Notes: generated by a model not told the origin, from the sequence alone. A DNA stretch of 64,000 bases from Cheilinus undulatus (GCF_018320785.1 NC_054884.1:18849667-18913666), one strand, 5' to 3'; positions 47,675 to 62,194 are shown, counted from the stretch's first letter. Program-made: numbers and translations.

Positions 47675-50600
47675 ATGTCAAAGATAAAGCCACCGAAAAC
47701 AGACCCTCCTATTAAAACGCATCAGCCAGCATCTACAGAGAAAAACAACACTGCGAAAATGAAACGGAAAAAGTGGATGAGAGAGAAGTTTAAAAAGAAA
47801 AAGCCTCCTCCAAAGACCCTAGAAAAAGCTAAACCACAGAAAATATCACCGCCAGTAGATGCTCAGCAGTTCTCAGCAAACTGGAAGGAATTACAAGAGG
47901 TTTGTGGACAACATAAACATTTCTCTAGCTTGATGTTAAAATGTTGTATATCTTTATATTTCATTATTTGTTGTTTGTTTCTGTGCTAAACTTTCCACAG
48001 ATTTTAAAGGCCTCTCAACCAGAGAAGAAGCAGCCTGAGACACAAAAACAGAATGGCATGTTGCCACACAAGGAGGCCAAAGACAATCCCTCTAAAAATA
48101 TGTCCAAGAACAATGCCCATCATAAGAAGACAGACACTGTGATAACATTAAAACACAAAACAGCTCCCAACAATGCTGTCTCAAAGGACTCTGAGGTGAC
48201 CTCAAAGGTCCCTGCTGTTTCAGAGACGGGTCCTAAAAGGAAAAAGGAGAGTGGGACGTCCTATGACAAAAAAGCAGCCAAGAAGAAGAAGCATATGGTT
48301 GAAGAGGCTAAACCTACAGAGTGAGTTTAAAACTAATTTTTATTCATGTGTAGGTGAAGGAGGGTGATGAAAGCTTGTTATTATGTCCTGTGATGTTGTA
48401 GAGAGGACCTGTGGTTCGACGACGTGGACCCTGATGACATTGAGGCGACAGTGGGAGCAGAGGCAGCAGAGATCATGAGGAGGAAACAGGGAATTCAGAA
48501 GAGCAAGGACACGGAGAGCGCCCTGGTCAAGGAGAAAGCCTTTGAAGGGTGAGCAATGACAATAGTCGGCTTCAATTTTTACCCACACAAAAGTGCTTCA
48601 AGTGACTGAGCAAGCAAGTATGTTAGTTAGAAAAAAACTCAGAGTAGATAGGAATGGATAAATAAAAGGTTTGTAAGTCCGGGTAAAACAGCCAGAAAAA
48701 AATATCCTGACAACCAAAGTATGATATGCTGTGGTGGTAAATTAAAGTGACAAGTTATAAGATAAAGTGACATAGTATTATCAACAGCAGAGGTTTAAAA
48801 ACAGAAAAATAGAGTGACAGTTTTGGGATGAATATAATTGTTTTGTAACTAACTAGTATACCAAAGAATGTTTAAGTGGGTGTAAACTGATAAAAAAACA
48901 AGTTTTATATACACATGCCATGCTTTCAGTCATTCAGTCGGCATCAATTGATCAATCAGACGGAGCCATTCTGAATAATCACTGTTCTATGCTTTACAGA
49001 TTTTTATTATTACCTAAAAAAACACAAAGGTGGTATGTCCTTAACCATTATGATTCTAATAGAACATGTTTAAACTGTGTCAGATTATATGAGGCATTTT
49101 TGAAATCAGTAAATATGACCAATCCAGTAGCCTAAATACAAACCTTTTTAGCCTAATATTAACAATTAAATTTCAAAATATCACATTTAACTATTGACTA
49201 CATTTTTGACTTTACTAATGTATCACTTGAATGTTGTACACTTACAACTACAATCTCAGACTTTATTCTCAGAAATGTTTGACATAAGTCTTTAAATAAT
49301 TTGAATCTTAAAATCTGGATTTTTTTTCTTTCATGTGGCCATGAAAGGCTTTATGTCCTACCCCCAAAGCAGTGTAACTCTTTTTTTCCTTAAAAATAAG
49401 TTACTTAACTCAGATGATTTCTAATCTGAGAAAGTAAAATACATGGACCTTTTGTTGTCACCTGTTTTTATGGTGAATCATTGTGTCAGGGCTCCATTAA
49501 TGATGGCTTTTCATGTTGTACTGATTTAACTAACTCAAATGTGCTGTTCTTAAACTGTAAACTCAGTGTTTCTCACCCAAGGGTAGATCAACTCAGAGCT
49601 TAGGGTTAGTTTCTGAGTTTGTTGAACTTCCATCTTGAAATTGGCCCCAGCTCTTTCAGTAAAACACCCCTACTTATTTTATTTTCCTCCTCATGTGTTA
49701 GACCAGCGGCCCTCACCTGGTCTCGCCTCAAGATCCACCATGACCTTATTAATAAGAGATTTTTACCCAAACATCTTAAAGTTTTATCCACACTTATTTC
49801 TTTTAAATGTTGCACTTTGGATCTCAAGTTGAACAAAACAGATAATCGAACAAATGAATAGGACAAAACAAGCATGGTTAACAAAACATCACAGAAAGTC
49901 TGGGAAGATATGCATTCAAGCGTTTTACTTTACTCCATTTCTCCTGATAACATGTAAAATGTGGCTTTTTTTCTGGAGATATCAAGAAATGAACACATTA
50001 TCGTGGAAAAAGCAGATCTGTTTTCCAAGGATAAGGAGAAAAATCAGTCGAGGTACCAGAAAACAAACAAAATTGTCTTGCTATCATGGCAAAATTAAAC
50101 AGAATAGAATATGTAGATGTATGTCCTTTACACTGTAGCCTTTTTTGACACATGTTCCTTTTCAGGGTAAATATTCACAACTCACTGAAAACAGCCCTAG
50201 GACCCACTTTTGGGTCCCGACCTGCAAGTTGAGAACCACGATGTTTGGCAAATAAAATTAGTTTACAGATCTGTTGACAAGGTTTCTATGTATAGTTCTG
50301 CATATTGAAAAACAGTCATTTGCAATGCTTTTAATGGGACAGCATAGCAAATAAGTGATCATAAAAAGTTAAATTAGATAAGCCAATAACAGGTGAAGGT
50401 ACGATTAAGAAGGTTTCTGTGTAGGTGTGGTAAGCGTTGAGCCTCTCAAAGGTGTCATGGAACTGAGTGAATACACTGGTGAAGGGAGCCTGCTAGATGC
50501 TATGTGGTGGTGTTTAGTACCAGTGTTGTCACTACATAGAGCCTGGGTCTGTTGAAGGTGGCAGCCTAAGGCCATGTGGAAGGTTATGTGACTCATCACA

Positions 50601-52931
50601 GGGGTTTAACAGGATTAGGGTCCCTTCACTGAGCTCTTTTGTTACGGCACAAGTATCCCCTGTTTATTTCAAATGATACACCCTAAACACAGCACTGGTA
50701 GTAGTTGCATTGTTTTTAATGTTATGGTATGAGTGGAAGATTAACATGTTCTTTGTTTTTCAGTATAAAGTATAGGGATAAACTATATTACCAGCATGAT
50801 ATTAGTCTTATGGCTGACTATGACCCGACCAGCTTCTCCTGACTGGCTGGCTGGATTTCTGGCATGTTTGATATTTTGGTCATAAGACTGCAAACATTGC
50901 CAAGTTGAGAGCAGAGCACTGAGCTTTAAGACATTTTTACCTTTGTAATATGTCTGACAATGTCCTAAATCTCCATGAAAACAGCAGAAATAACTTTCTG
51001 CCTGATAAAGGAAATAGAGGAGAATGTGTACCTGCGTACCTTTAACTGACCCGTATGGTGATGTGTGTAATAGAGAAAGAGAGAGGATATGACCAGATTA
51101 GACTTTCACCTCAGTTTGTGAGATTTTTCAAGGTAACCTCCACAAATTTGTGTCACAGTCTGTCCTGACTTCACGCGTACAGTGTAAGCATTCGGGTCAT
51201 GCACAACCACTGGACCGTGTTGTATGGGATTCAGTCAGACAGTATGAGCTGATATTCCACCCTGACTGTTCGAGAGTTAATTGGACATTGTACAGTGCAT
51301 GCCTGGCTTTAAATAGTGTATTTTAAGGACTGAGGTTTTAGGTCTGAACTACATTCAAAAATCAGTATCGGTTAAAATTATTTAGGAAATAAAAAATTGC
51401 ATGGCTCTTTCTGAAGATTAGATTATATGAGAAGCACACTGACTCAGGAATTCATTTATCTCTAAATCAAGCCTTTATGTTCAGCCAAACTAACCAGCTG
51501 CTTTTGTAGCTCCACTAATATTTAATAGGCAGACTTGGAAATGCTAAATCTTTTCTTCTCACTCTAGGCAAGAGAAAAGAACAAGTATAATCCTCAGGAA
51601 CTTGAAAGCAGCTGCTTTGCCATCACAATAAAGCTATTAAATGACCTTTGTCTTTTTAATACTGTCAGCCTTGCGTTTTTCTTTGTAGGCATTGAAGCTT
51701 ATGCATACAAATCCAAACCTGAAGCTGCTCTTAATGCATGCAAAACAGTTACACTACAACTTGGTATGGAAAATGACTATCAGTGAAGCTAAATATCTCA
51801 GGTTGGGGTGTTTTTGAGTGACTAAGGATTAAAAACTAACATACGGTATTGTCCTTAAAAGCTTTTTAGAAAACCAATATTATCTTTCTAACGTTGCCTA
51901 TTCTGGCAGTTCCACATAGCAGTTGACATTTTTTTTAATCACTTTTTTGCCATTCACCATCCGCCAGCCTCACCCGAGCCGTGGCCATCGATTGTGAGAT
52001 GGTGGGAGTCGGTCCTGATGGAGAGGACAGCATCCTTGCTCGTGTTTCCCTCGTGAACCAGTTTGGGAAATGCATCTACGACAAATTTGTGAAACCAACA
52101 GAGAAGGTGACGGACTACAGGACAGCTGTTAGTGGCATCAGACCGGAGGACATCAGAGATGGTGAGTTAAGAAAGAAACCACTAAAGATCTAAAAAATGA
52201 AGTGCTTATTTAGTGCTTTGTGTTTAAAGCACTCCTCATGTGTTTTTACCATCATGATCTGTCCCTGTAGGAGAGGATGTACGGACTGTGCAGAGAGAGG
52301 TTGCTGAGATCCTCCAGGGCAGAATTGTGGTTGGACATGCCATACACAATGATCTAAAGGTAGTATATAAATGGTGTCTGTAATAGAACTTGGAAACTTA
52401 GTAAAATTACACTTCTAACTAGTCTTCAACTCCTGTTTCAGATTTTACTCTTGGATCATCCAAAAAAGAAAATCCGGGACACTCAGAAGTACAAACCTTT
52501 CAGGAAAACAGTCAAGGTATTTGTATTACTCTTCACAGGTCATGTTAATATTGCTGAACCAAAGACCCTGTTATTTATAATGTGATTATTTCCTTTATTT
52601 TTAGAGTGGTCGACCGTCCCTTAAACTCCTCTGTAAAGAAATACTCAATGTCAAAGTCCAACAGGGTGAACATTCATCCGTAAGTTATCAAGCTTTCATT
52701 ATTTCATACTGCTGCAGAAACTTTTGCTGTTAAACATCTCAGACTGATCCTTTGTGTTTCTTTGTTCACTAGGTCCAGGATGCTCAGGCCACCATGAGGC
52801 TCTACACACTGGCGAAGAAACAGTGGGAGGCAGAAATCAAAGCCAATCAGAAAAACAAAGACTCAAACAAGAAGAGCGAGAGGAAGCCAAAATTTCCCCA
52901 AAACAAAAACAAGAAGCACATGGGATTATGA
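47675..52931 (+). CDS. rexo4: RNA exonuclease 4 (XPMC2 homologue)
   Basis: A nuclear/nucleolar DEDDh exonuclease of the Rex4 family, tied in yeast to rRNA processing. Exons: 47675-47899, 48001-48320, 48402-48548, 51968-52161, 52271-52359, 52442-52516, 52605-52679, 52773-52931; 1284 bases, 427 residues (human 422). The N-terminal half is Lys-rich and low-complexity (likely nucleolar targeting), followed by the conserved DLWFDDVDPDDIEA. The exonuclease domain has AIDCEMVGVG (Asp 239, Glu 241), HAIHNDLK (Asp 323) and H373-x4-D378 (HSSVQDAQA), so all DEDDh residues are present. KKIRDTQKYKPF and SGRPSLKLL are family landmarks. A long 3.4-kb intron follows exon 3. The start is the first in-frame ATG after the promoter gap. 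Confidence 0.96.
48549..51967 (+). other. Long third intron of rexo4
   Basis: 3.4 kb of AT-rich sequence without a recognisable exon. Short frames at 48920-49135 and 49606-50138 lack partner exons or conserved motifs and look accidental. Fragments resembling old repeats occur near 49560 and 50210 (the latter with 'aagttgagaaccac'). Confidence 0.55.
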
Positions 52932-55186
52932 GAATCGAAACTATGAGAAGCTGGGCAGTCTCTGGATCAGAGCTGAGGTGACTCAGATTTGATTCTTGGA
53001 AAAGAAGGAACACAAACAAGCGCCATTCCAAGATGTGAAAGACTTGTTTTTATGCCTATTTTCAGACTTGATAGCCTTCAACCAGACTTAAATGTGAGGT
53101 TATTTTTTTCGTTGAACTCTCAGATTAGTTCAGTTAAGTTTAAGCCCAGCCCAGTTCAGGTCAGGACAATCCCATCTTTTATCATCTATACGGGGGGGTT
53201 TAAGCACCACTGAGGCATTTCATGGAGGCCTAGTCCACACATATATGGGTTTTTGTTGAAAATTGAGGCTTTTTTATGTATTTTGGTCTGTTGTAGACAT
53301 ACAAACAGCGTTTTAGGTCACTGAAAACTCACCTGGAAAGTGAAGAGAGTTTGGGGCTTGTAACATCACACTGTGTGCCGCTTTCATCTTTGTGTAATGC
53401 CACTGGTGTACAAGTTTATCACTTTGAAGTCCAGTTAGCAACAGCAGATGCCAAACTTGTGCTGGTGTTATTGTTGCTAACTGGACTTTTTACATGCCTA
53501 AGCTGAGGTCAGATAACATGTTTCCAGCACAATTATGGTCTCATCTGACAGTTGTAGAGTTTCGGGTTGGCCCTGAGAATCGGCCATTACAAAAATGAAC
53601 AACAAGATTGTTGCTCATTTTAGGCTAAGGCTCCTTCATACGTATGTATGAAAATACATTTGTGTGTTTTAAATATTAAAACCATCGCTGCTCTCTTAAG
53701 TAGAGGTGAGCATTAAAAAAAAATCTCTAGATGTTGCTGTCTCACAAGATCATTCTCAACTCATCTGTTGCTGCTCCGTCCATCCTCCTCTCGTCTGTCA
53801 CGTGCCCAGGCGAGCTAACATCTTATTTATGTCTGTCAACTTAAACAAGATGTAGCAATAGTTAATCAGAAAGTTTAAATAAATGTCAACATTTTGCTCT
53901 GGCTGAACTTTAGGCAACATTTCTCCACACTGCCACCACAATTGGTGGCGGTATTGCAATGTTTGGTCTGTATCCATAAGAATACAGATGGATGAAATCA
54001 ACACAGAGTACAGACGAAAGCTCCACCCATGTCCGTATGCATTTCAGATGTAGAGCATAAATGAGCTTTTAGTAACTGCCAATAGCATGAGCATCAAGCT
54101 AGCATATCACTTATGCTAATGTTTGGATAGACAGATAGAGTATACTACAGTAAATACAGTATGTTTGGTCACAGTCTTCTTTCCAGGCATCTCTAGGCCA
54201 GCCCCTCCTCCTTCCAATGTCATTTTATCAATCGCAATGATTGATCACATACTATTGTGTAATCTGTCATGTCCTCACTACCTCACAACACTCTGAAGAC
54301 ATAAACCTTGACACCAATGTCACCGCTTTTGGATGAGACTGAATTCTTACACACTATTTAAATCAGTGTTTTAGTATCGATTTGTATAACTTCGACAATC
54401 CCCTCTCTCTCTTTCAGTGTGACAGCTTTTGGCCAAAAATGCGACTACAGAGCTAATTTTTTTTAAAGCTTCTGTATTTTTTGATACCGTTCATCATTAA
54501 AATATCAGATTTTAATGTTTCAGAACATTGTTTATCAAAAAGAATCAAAGTATTGAATATTTTGGCATCCTGTGCCCAGTGTGATTGGTAAATCTGTGTG
54601 GGAATCAGTAATGAACTGAGAGGTTGCCAACTAATTCTCAGAAGTTTCACAACCCCAGTAAAGACTCCCACAGTATCCAGGAGTGCTCAGGCTGTGACTC
54701 ACACAAATGAAAGTGTGGGAGAGTATCCTTTCAGCGATTTCCTCTTTGAATATCTCCAGATATCATTTCCAAATATGTAATTCCCAGCTGTTAGCGGCAG
54801 GTGTTCAAATCCTGAGCCATCCAGTTTCCTCTATGGAGAGCTCTTCAGAGCCCAAACTCATTCGCCCACCAACACTCAGCTGCTTTGTTTCTGTCACTCT
54901 GGTCCCAGTTATATATCAGCTGTTTGCTCAGATCTCTGCTTTCCCATGATGTGGTTTGTGATCAAATGTTTCCTTGTTGCCTTAGGATTTAAATGTTTTG
55001 AAAAGTATGAATAAAACAGAAGAGAAATTATTTATACATCAGTCTATCACAATTACTGTGTAGAAAATTCTTTGCCTTTGGTAATGTTTTTGTCAATGAC
55101 AGAAGTGAATCTTCAGCCTTTTTCACATGCACAGCTGAAGATTTCCAGGAAATACCAGGAGAGGCTGCCCTTAAAGTCTTCATGTA
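52932..55186. other. Region 3' of rexo4
   Basis: Includes the rexo4 3' UTR. No AATAAA lies close to the stop; an ATTAAA occurs near 53675. A repeat-like segment lies around 53230-53560. No gene recognised. Confidence 0.5.
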
Positions 55187-56863
55187 CAGGTGCATCTCAA
55201 AAAATGAGAATATCGTGAAAAAGTTCCTTTTTTCCTGACTTAGTCCGGAAAGATGCATTTCCATAAATTCTAGATCCATCTCATACAAAGGGGAAACATT
55301 TCAATATTTTTTCTTGATGACCAGGCTTACAGCTAATAAAAGTCAAAAATCCACTATCTCCAAATATGAGAACATCCTCTCACTCTGGTTCAGTACACAC
55401 AACTACAGTCATGGGGAAGACTGCTGACTAGACAAATGTTTTGAAGACAATTATTGACACAAGGTAAGCAACAGAGGGTCACTGCTGAAAAGGCAGGCTG
55501 CTCTCTGAGGCTGTGTCAAAGCATTTTCAGAGGAAGTTGACTGGGAGAGAAAAATGTGGTAAGAAAAGCCGAACAAGCAACAGGGATGAGCTCAGCCTTC
55601 AGAGGATTGTCAAACAAAGAAGAGTCGGGAACTTAGGGGAGCTTCACAAGGAGTAGGCCGAGGCTGGAGTCGGTGGCTCAAGAGCCACCACACACAGACT
55701 GGTCCAGGAAATGGACTACAGGAGAAAAAGAGCTCATTGGTTCAAAGTAAAAAAAAAAAGAAGTACACTTTAAAATTCATTTGTAAATCAAGGTTTCAGA
55801 GTCTGGAGGAAGATCAGGGTGCTTGAAGGCCAGTGTTTTCCGTTTCTACAGTCAGTGATAGTTTGATGTGGCATTTCGCCTGCTGCTGTTGGTCCACTGC
55901 TTTATCAAGTCCAGAGTCGACAACGTCAGCCATTTACCAGGAGCACTTCATGCTTCCATCTGCTGAGAACTTTATGAAGATTCTGGTTTGCTTTTCTAGC
56001 AAGAGTTGGGGTCAATCCTGTGAAGCGGTATCCCAATCCTCTTTTGAATTGAGGACTAAGGGCCAAGAGCTACACAGCCCTTGAAACCAAGATTTTTCAG
56101 GACCACACTTGAAACCAAGGGGTATGAGGGATTTCCCACCATGCACTGTGTTCACTTGTGAAATAGCAAAACAGACAACAAAGGGGGCGTGTAAATGGAA
56201 ATATTTTTGGCATTTACAAATGATTATAGAAAATACAACAGTTGTGTTTTCTCATATATTCAATCTATAGCTGCTAGGGATGGAAGTTTAATGTAAAAAA
56301 TATCAAGGAAAGTCTTTGTAAAATCTGTTTGCTTTTCTTGATATTTTGACCTATCTATCCTGTTATTTTGGACCGAAATGTTTTGAAGAAAGCTGTTTTT
56401 CCCCGCAGTAATGCCTTCATTTCTGAAGATCTTTAAAATATCTACATTATCATGGCAAAACATAAAGTTGTTCTCTGAATTACAAGTGATGCTGGAGCTT
56501 TCTGTTTCCTCTTTATTTATCTTACATGCAGCTTGGAAGTCAGTGACGTTATGCCAGAAATACCTACTACAGCGAAACAGAGAGGGATAACATGTTTGCA
56601 TGAATGTTTTCTCAATGTTTTGTCCAGTCTCTTTGTTCACTCACACGTTTTGCTCCATCTAGGGTCCAAACTGGAACATTTTCTCATCAGTGAATCTTAG
56701 TGACTGAAAAAATGTAAAAAATGTGGGGCTCCATTCCACATTAAGGAGGTGGTGGTGGGTCCTTTGGCTAGACAAGTTGAGAACCCATGATCTAGGATAT
56801 ATTAAGGTCACTTATTGAAAAATGAACTTTTTCATGATATTCTCATTTTTTTAAGCTGCACCT
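55187..56863. mobile_element. Tc1/mariner-type element with decayed interior
   Basis: The left end is CAGGTGCATCTCAAAAAATG; the right end, reverse-complemented, is AGGTGCAGCTTAAAAAAATG. Both continue GAGAATATC[G/A]TGAAAAAGTTC. TA flanks are present. Internal sequence at 55480-55740 ('gagcttcacaaggagt', 'caagagccaccacaca') resembles the transposase region of a fish Tc1/mariner family, but no open reading frame survives. A foreign segment may sit at about 55750-56220. Confidence 0.75.
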
Positions 56864-58658
56864 ATATACTCATCACAGCAGGAGACATGAGGTAAAAAGC
56901 GGGAAATGGCAAATGTAGCAAAATCAGCCAGTACTATTTCCATCTGTGTTCCTACATGCAACTCAGCACCGTCATTTTGGGAAATTTAGCAGCGGTTTGT
57001 GTTAGTGTGAAAACAACATATGGAACTAGGTTTGACCTCAAAATGAATCATTGATGAAGCTAAGGGATTTAGTTTCCTGAACAATGCTCAACCAAGTTTT
57101 CATTGCTGTAACAAATTTGACTTGAATTCTGTGGCTTTTCTAACCAAAACAGGTTAGCTAAATGTGCCCTTTATATAGCAGAATTAAATCTTCACAGTGA
57201 GTTTTTGTGTCCTTTCATATTATAAGGACGATCTGTTGTTGTGCTTGAAACGTAGATTTTTTAAAAATGTGGTATAGGGTTGCAACTAAACATGAAAACA
57301 GGAGTATGCCTGCCAGAGTTGTTAGAATATGCATATACTCTGATTTCATTTAATAATCCTAACTTTTTAAAGAATCTGCCACCTGAGGTTTAATCATGGA
57401 GTTAATGAAATACAGTATTATCTTCACGGTCTCACCCGTGTTGATTTGTGTTGTTTTGTTTCAGCCATGTTGCTGAAGTCAGAGGTTTAGGCTCCCTGTG
57501 TGCCTGCAGTGTGTCAGTGTGATTTGCTGCTGAGAGCCTGATGCACAGTGTGTCCTACATTGCAGAAATGTAGCCGCCGCCCTTGGTCCGCAGCCGCAGG
57601 GCTCTAAATTAGACTCTACATGGAGCTCAGGCAGATGCTGTGAAGGCCTCTGGCAAATGAAAAGTAGCGCAGTACACAACAGTGTGACTTTGAACTCAGG
57701 GATGGATCATTTAATGGTACACGATTCAAACATTTACTTTTCTCCTTTAACCTCAGCTGCTTCTGTACTGCTTTGTCATGTGTTAACCGTACAGCAGTGT
57801 ATGCCAGCTGTGCAGCCGATTATGTTTAAAATTAACATAAAATTAACTTTTCACCCTTTGATACAAAAAAGGGGATTTTTAAGCAAAAGATCAGCATATT
57901 ATCTTAAATTAGCTTAAACTATACTAATAGGAAGGATTATAACTACCTTTTGGCTTTTTTATCTTTGTAGAAAGGCGGATTTATCTGGATCCCAATGTGA
58001 AAGAACAACTGCATAGACTCCAGGCCTATTACACTGATAAATAATGAAAGCTAAAAGCAGCCTTTTAAGGACAAGGACTTAAGAAACCTGAACATACGAC
58101 TCATTCCTGCATCATTAGAAAAACATGTACACCTGTTTTGGACTATCATAAATATTAGGAAATGTAAAGCTGCTAAAGTTTCATACTTTGGTCAACCAAA
58201 ATAACTTCTACAGTTTAAAAATAAGCTTCATGTAATGAGCTAAACTTGACACTACCTTTAAATAGTACTGTTACGGGATGCAACTTGATCAAAAGAACTG
58301 ATTTCCTTCAAATGAGGCTTCATTTGTTTTTATAAACATACAAAATTACAGAACAATGAAGCTGTCAGTGTTTCCAGGAAATTTAGTTTGTATTACAGAA
58401 ATCAAATACCTAACATAAATAAATATAATAACTACCGAGTCACAGTATTTAAATACCATAAATTGACTCCTTCCAACACTCCTTTCTCTATGCCAGTGCT
58501 TCCAAAAATGAGGGTAGGGGCCAAGGTACTGCAGCTGGGTCCAAAGAGGTTATTTGCAATAAACTAAAACCATAAACCTGTTATTAAGCATTTAAATTTA
58601 ACTGTATTCAAATAATTTTGAGTCTCAGAATCAAATAAACAGAGCCAGAAGCCAGATT
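56864..58658. other. Noncoding, no feature recognised
   Basis: AT-rich DNA with no exon pair or repeat terminus that I can support. Open frames at 57479-57679 and 57657-57917 are short and lack domain signals. Confidence 0.5.
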
Positions 58659-59355
58659 TAAAGTCCCTGTATTGTGACAAAAAAATCTTTATTTATTTAT
58701 TTATTTTTGTATGACAGGGCACTGTATGAACCACCAGGCCAAATTTTAGTCATGAGAAACATCTCTAAGTTGATGAATTTTAGCTTGAAAATCCTGAAAA
58801 ATAAGGCTGTAAAATCTGCTGCAGGATGGTGTGGGCGTGTCAGTTGAATGAGCTGAAGCCACGCCCAGTCATCTGGCACAGCTGCCTGGCTCTGTGCCAG
58901 AACAGAGAGACAGAAGCTGGGGATTAAATTTACTGTTTTCTGGCACAAATCTCTCTATTCTGATACTTTTAATATCTGTAGGCCACTGTGGATGATAGAT
59001 TTGTGAAATTTACCTCACAATGAGCAAAAACACAGCAGGTAGCAGGCTGTTAACTTTCAGTGAAGACAGTGATATCAGCTAACGACAGACTATACTAAGA
59101 TAAACTGCTCTGCTATATTATATCATTGGGGGGCTGGGTTATTCCCTAAAGGGACCAGTGATGTCATAGGCTCCTATATTTGCACTGCTCAAATAAAACC
59201 AAGACAGGAATGAGGTGAACAATTTTCTAATGGTCTAAATCTAAAATTCAGTTACACATAGATCTCAGTGTTTTCACATGTTTACAGCAATCTTATTTCA
59301 ACATATTTAGTGTGTTTAGACACAGATTTTAGATTTTACTTTACAGGGACTTTAA
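58658..59355. mobile_element. TTAA-flanked MITE (piggyBac or Kolobok type)
   Basis: AGTCCCTGTA at 58662 and its inverse TACAGGGACT ending at 59351, each directly flanked by TTAA (58658-58661, 59352-59355). It contains (TTTA)n near 58690 and no transposase. Confidence 0.75.
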
Positions 59356-59739
59356 CTTCTATGTCAGCTTTTTTTCATTTAGTTTGTATGATGTACGGGG
59401 CCGGTGTCATGGTTTTACTGGTGTTAGATTGACTTGTGACACTATTTAATATTCTACTATAGCACATGATTATAAGACATTATCAGTGCCTCCGTGAAGA
59501 CATTACAGTTTTTTTAAAGCATTTGTAGAGTCTCAGAGTATGTTTAAAGAGAGAAATATTAGAAAAGAAAATATAATTGACTTTGCTGCCTGCTCAAAAC
59601 ATAAACTCTCAGGACTATTTGTTCTTTGTGACTCTGCAAAGGCTTTATGTTTAATGATGACCCCAGAAGAATTTCACATTTCACTTCCAGTCGTGTCATA
59701 TTTATGTATGGTAGATGCTGCCCTATACAGTTCAATACA

Positions 59740-60031
59740 CACTCAGTGGTCACTATATTAGGTACACCTGTTTAACTGCTCTGTAGTACAAATATCCAAT
59801 CAGCCTATAACATGGCAGCAACCAGTGCATTTAGGTATGTAGGTGTGGTCAAGACGATCCCCTGAAGTTCAAGCTGAGCACCTGGGCAATTCAGATGATT
59901 TAATGTGACAAGTATTAAAGCAGCAAACGATGATTAATGAGCCATCCTTGCTCTGAATTGTGATCAGGGTCAGGGTTTGATCAGGGAATTGACAAACTTC
60001 CAATCACTGAAAACACATGGAAAATGAGAGA

Positions 60032-60062
<31 letters not shown>

Positions 60063-60066
60063 CAAA
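59740..60066. mobile_element. Truncated Tc1/mariner-type repeat and (AAAAC)n
   Basis: 'actcagtggtcactatattaggtacacctg' type start at about 59740 is a well-known terminus of a fish DNA transposon. The right end is lost before the AAAAC microsatellite at about 60029-60066, which is followed by a poly-A run to about 60090. Confidence 0.6.
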
Positions 60067-60332
60067 AAAAACAAAAAAAAAAAAAAAAACAGGCAAAATG
60101 TCAAGGAAAGTCTTTGTAAAATTATTTAAATTATCTTTTACATACATATCAGAGTTCTCCTAAACAGATGACATTTTCATCTGATAATCTTCACATCTCC
60201 CCAGTAGAGTTGGTCTGAAACTGGGGAAAAAACATACTGAAACAACTAATTAAAAAAATGTTACTTCAATTGTACAAATATGAGTGACTGCAGGATACTT
60301 ACTGTGGTTTCTATTGGGTTTATAGTTTAATT

Positions 60333-61737
60333 AGAGGTGGAAAGTAACTTATTACACTTACTCAAATTAATTTAATTGAGAAGTTTTTTTGTTACTTGTA
60401 CGTTTTTGAGTACATTTTGAAATCAGTACTTTTACTCAAGTAAAAGTACAGTTACCAGCATAACTGAACTTTACTTGAGGACCATACTCTTGAACTTTTT
60501 CCTCCTCTGTTGACAGCACAGAAGCACATAGAGAGAATTTTTCCACATCACATCCCCAAACAACTGTTGTATTTTACTTTAAAGGAGCAACTTTACCTGA
60601 AAAACCTGGTTGGAGATCTATATTCTTGTGTTGTTATTGCCAATAAGGAAAGTTCATATTTTACACTACAACTCTGTAGAAGCTGCTAAGGCTGGGAAGT
60701 TAATTGAAATGTTCTACTGCAATTTTCAAATTGCAAAAATGGCAATATTTGTTGGACCTGAGATGTGTCAAAACAGTTTCATACATTTTTTTTTGCAGCA
60801 GAGATGTTATACTCTACACATCTTGTGAACATTTAAGCACCATTTTTTTTTCTAGAAAAGTTTGCAATATATCTTACCTCTCATTTTTGTAAATGTTTTG
60901 TTTTAATTCAAAATGAGAAAATGAGAATGACATAAACTGCTCCTGCCCTTTGAATACAATTCACACTGCATCTTCAATATGGGTTAAATGAATTAAAATT
61001 AGAGATTAAAAAATATGACCAGCCCTAGTTTTCACGATAAATGCTACAAGGCTTTAAGTTGAACAAATCAGTAAATTTACTCCTGTTATTGAAGTAGGTT
61101 CATAGAATTATGTAATTCATTCTGATTAATGCACCTTATTATGTCATTTTAACAGATAGGCCCAACCTACAGGAAGGAACAGGGATTTATCTATTTATCT
61201 ATCTATCTATTATCTATTTATTATTGTGTTGAATATAACTGAGAATGAATTATTGTCTGTGTTTATAAGATAAGAAACTTAAAAACGTAAGTGCATGTCA
61301 ATGCCCAAATGCAATGTTCCAAAAAAAAAAACAAAAAAACAAAAAACAAACAATTAGATAATTTTCCAAAATTATTCAGCCCTTCTTGCAAGATGCAAAA
61401 GTCTCAGATGTTGGACTCTGTGTAGGGGACCCTCCCTACGTATGAATAAAAGGCTGATTCTTAGTAGATAGTAGTTCTTAGTATTCTTAATAGAAATAAA
61501 ACCATTTCATTAAGCAGGTGATTAAGAAACTAATTTAAATAGACCTACTTACATACATAATGTTTCATTTTTACCTTTTTTTTTGTTAAATGACTTTACA
61601 CTGTACATTCAAGTGAACCTTGAATTGAATACTTTTTACCTGACTATAGATATAGGCCAGTAATTTTATGTGTACTCAGATAAAATTTTACCAGAGTAAT
61701 ATATGAGTACAATGGTTGAGTACTTTTTCCACCACTG
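60333..61737. mobile_element. TIR repeat of the 'gtggaaagta' family
   Basis: The left end reads AGAGGTGGAAAGTAACTTAT. The right end, reverse-complemented, reads AGTGGTGGAAAAAGTACTC. Inside are repeated 'gagtacttt' and 'actcaagtaaaagtac' motifs, a (TATC)n tract near 61195-61220 and an A-rich run near 61320. No transposase; hAT-like origin is a guess. Confidence 0.6.
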
Positions 61738-61741
61738 AGTT

Positions 61742-62194
61742 CAAAGGTCACATACTATGCAAAATACACTTCTTCAGGCATTTCTAACAAATATATGTGC
61801 CCCTGGCCTGTCCTAAATCCCCCCAAGAATCAGACCCCCCCTTCTTTCTCCACCTCTCAGAAAATGTGTGTTGAAACAAGCAGATTTTCCCCTCATGGCG
61901 TCATGTGGGGAGTTAGCACTGCCCCCAAGAAAGTTCCGTGCCCCTCTCCTGATCCTCTTCTTCCATCTGAAAGCAAGATCAGGAGAGCCACATCCATTAA
62001 GCCACATCAATTTCCAGATGGGGCGTGGGCAGGGGCGGAGTCAGAGAGCTCATTAACATTTAAAGCCACAACACAGATACAGCTCGTTCTGAGTCCTGGA
62101 GTGTTTTTTCCCCTCAACAAACTTTATAAGCATGTTTTTGGGAGCTCTAAGACCAATATATTCGTCTTAAAAGGGTAAAATACGTCCCCTTTAA
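61742..62194. mobile_element. TTAA-type MITE-like repeat, copy 2
   Basis: Same family and orientation as 41950-42434; left end 'aaaggtcacatactatgcaaaa', right end 'taaaatacgtcccctttaa'. The 127-codon open frame across it is not a gene. Confidence 0.7.

Noticed and set aside
49606-50138. Overlapping frames of 65-94 codons in the rexo4 intron
   Set aside because: Open on both strands, low complexity, no motifs or splice partners.
61795-62178. 127-codon plus-strand open frame
   Set aside because: Coincides with a repeated MITE-like element that also occurs at 41950-42434.
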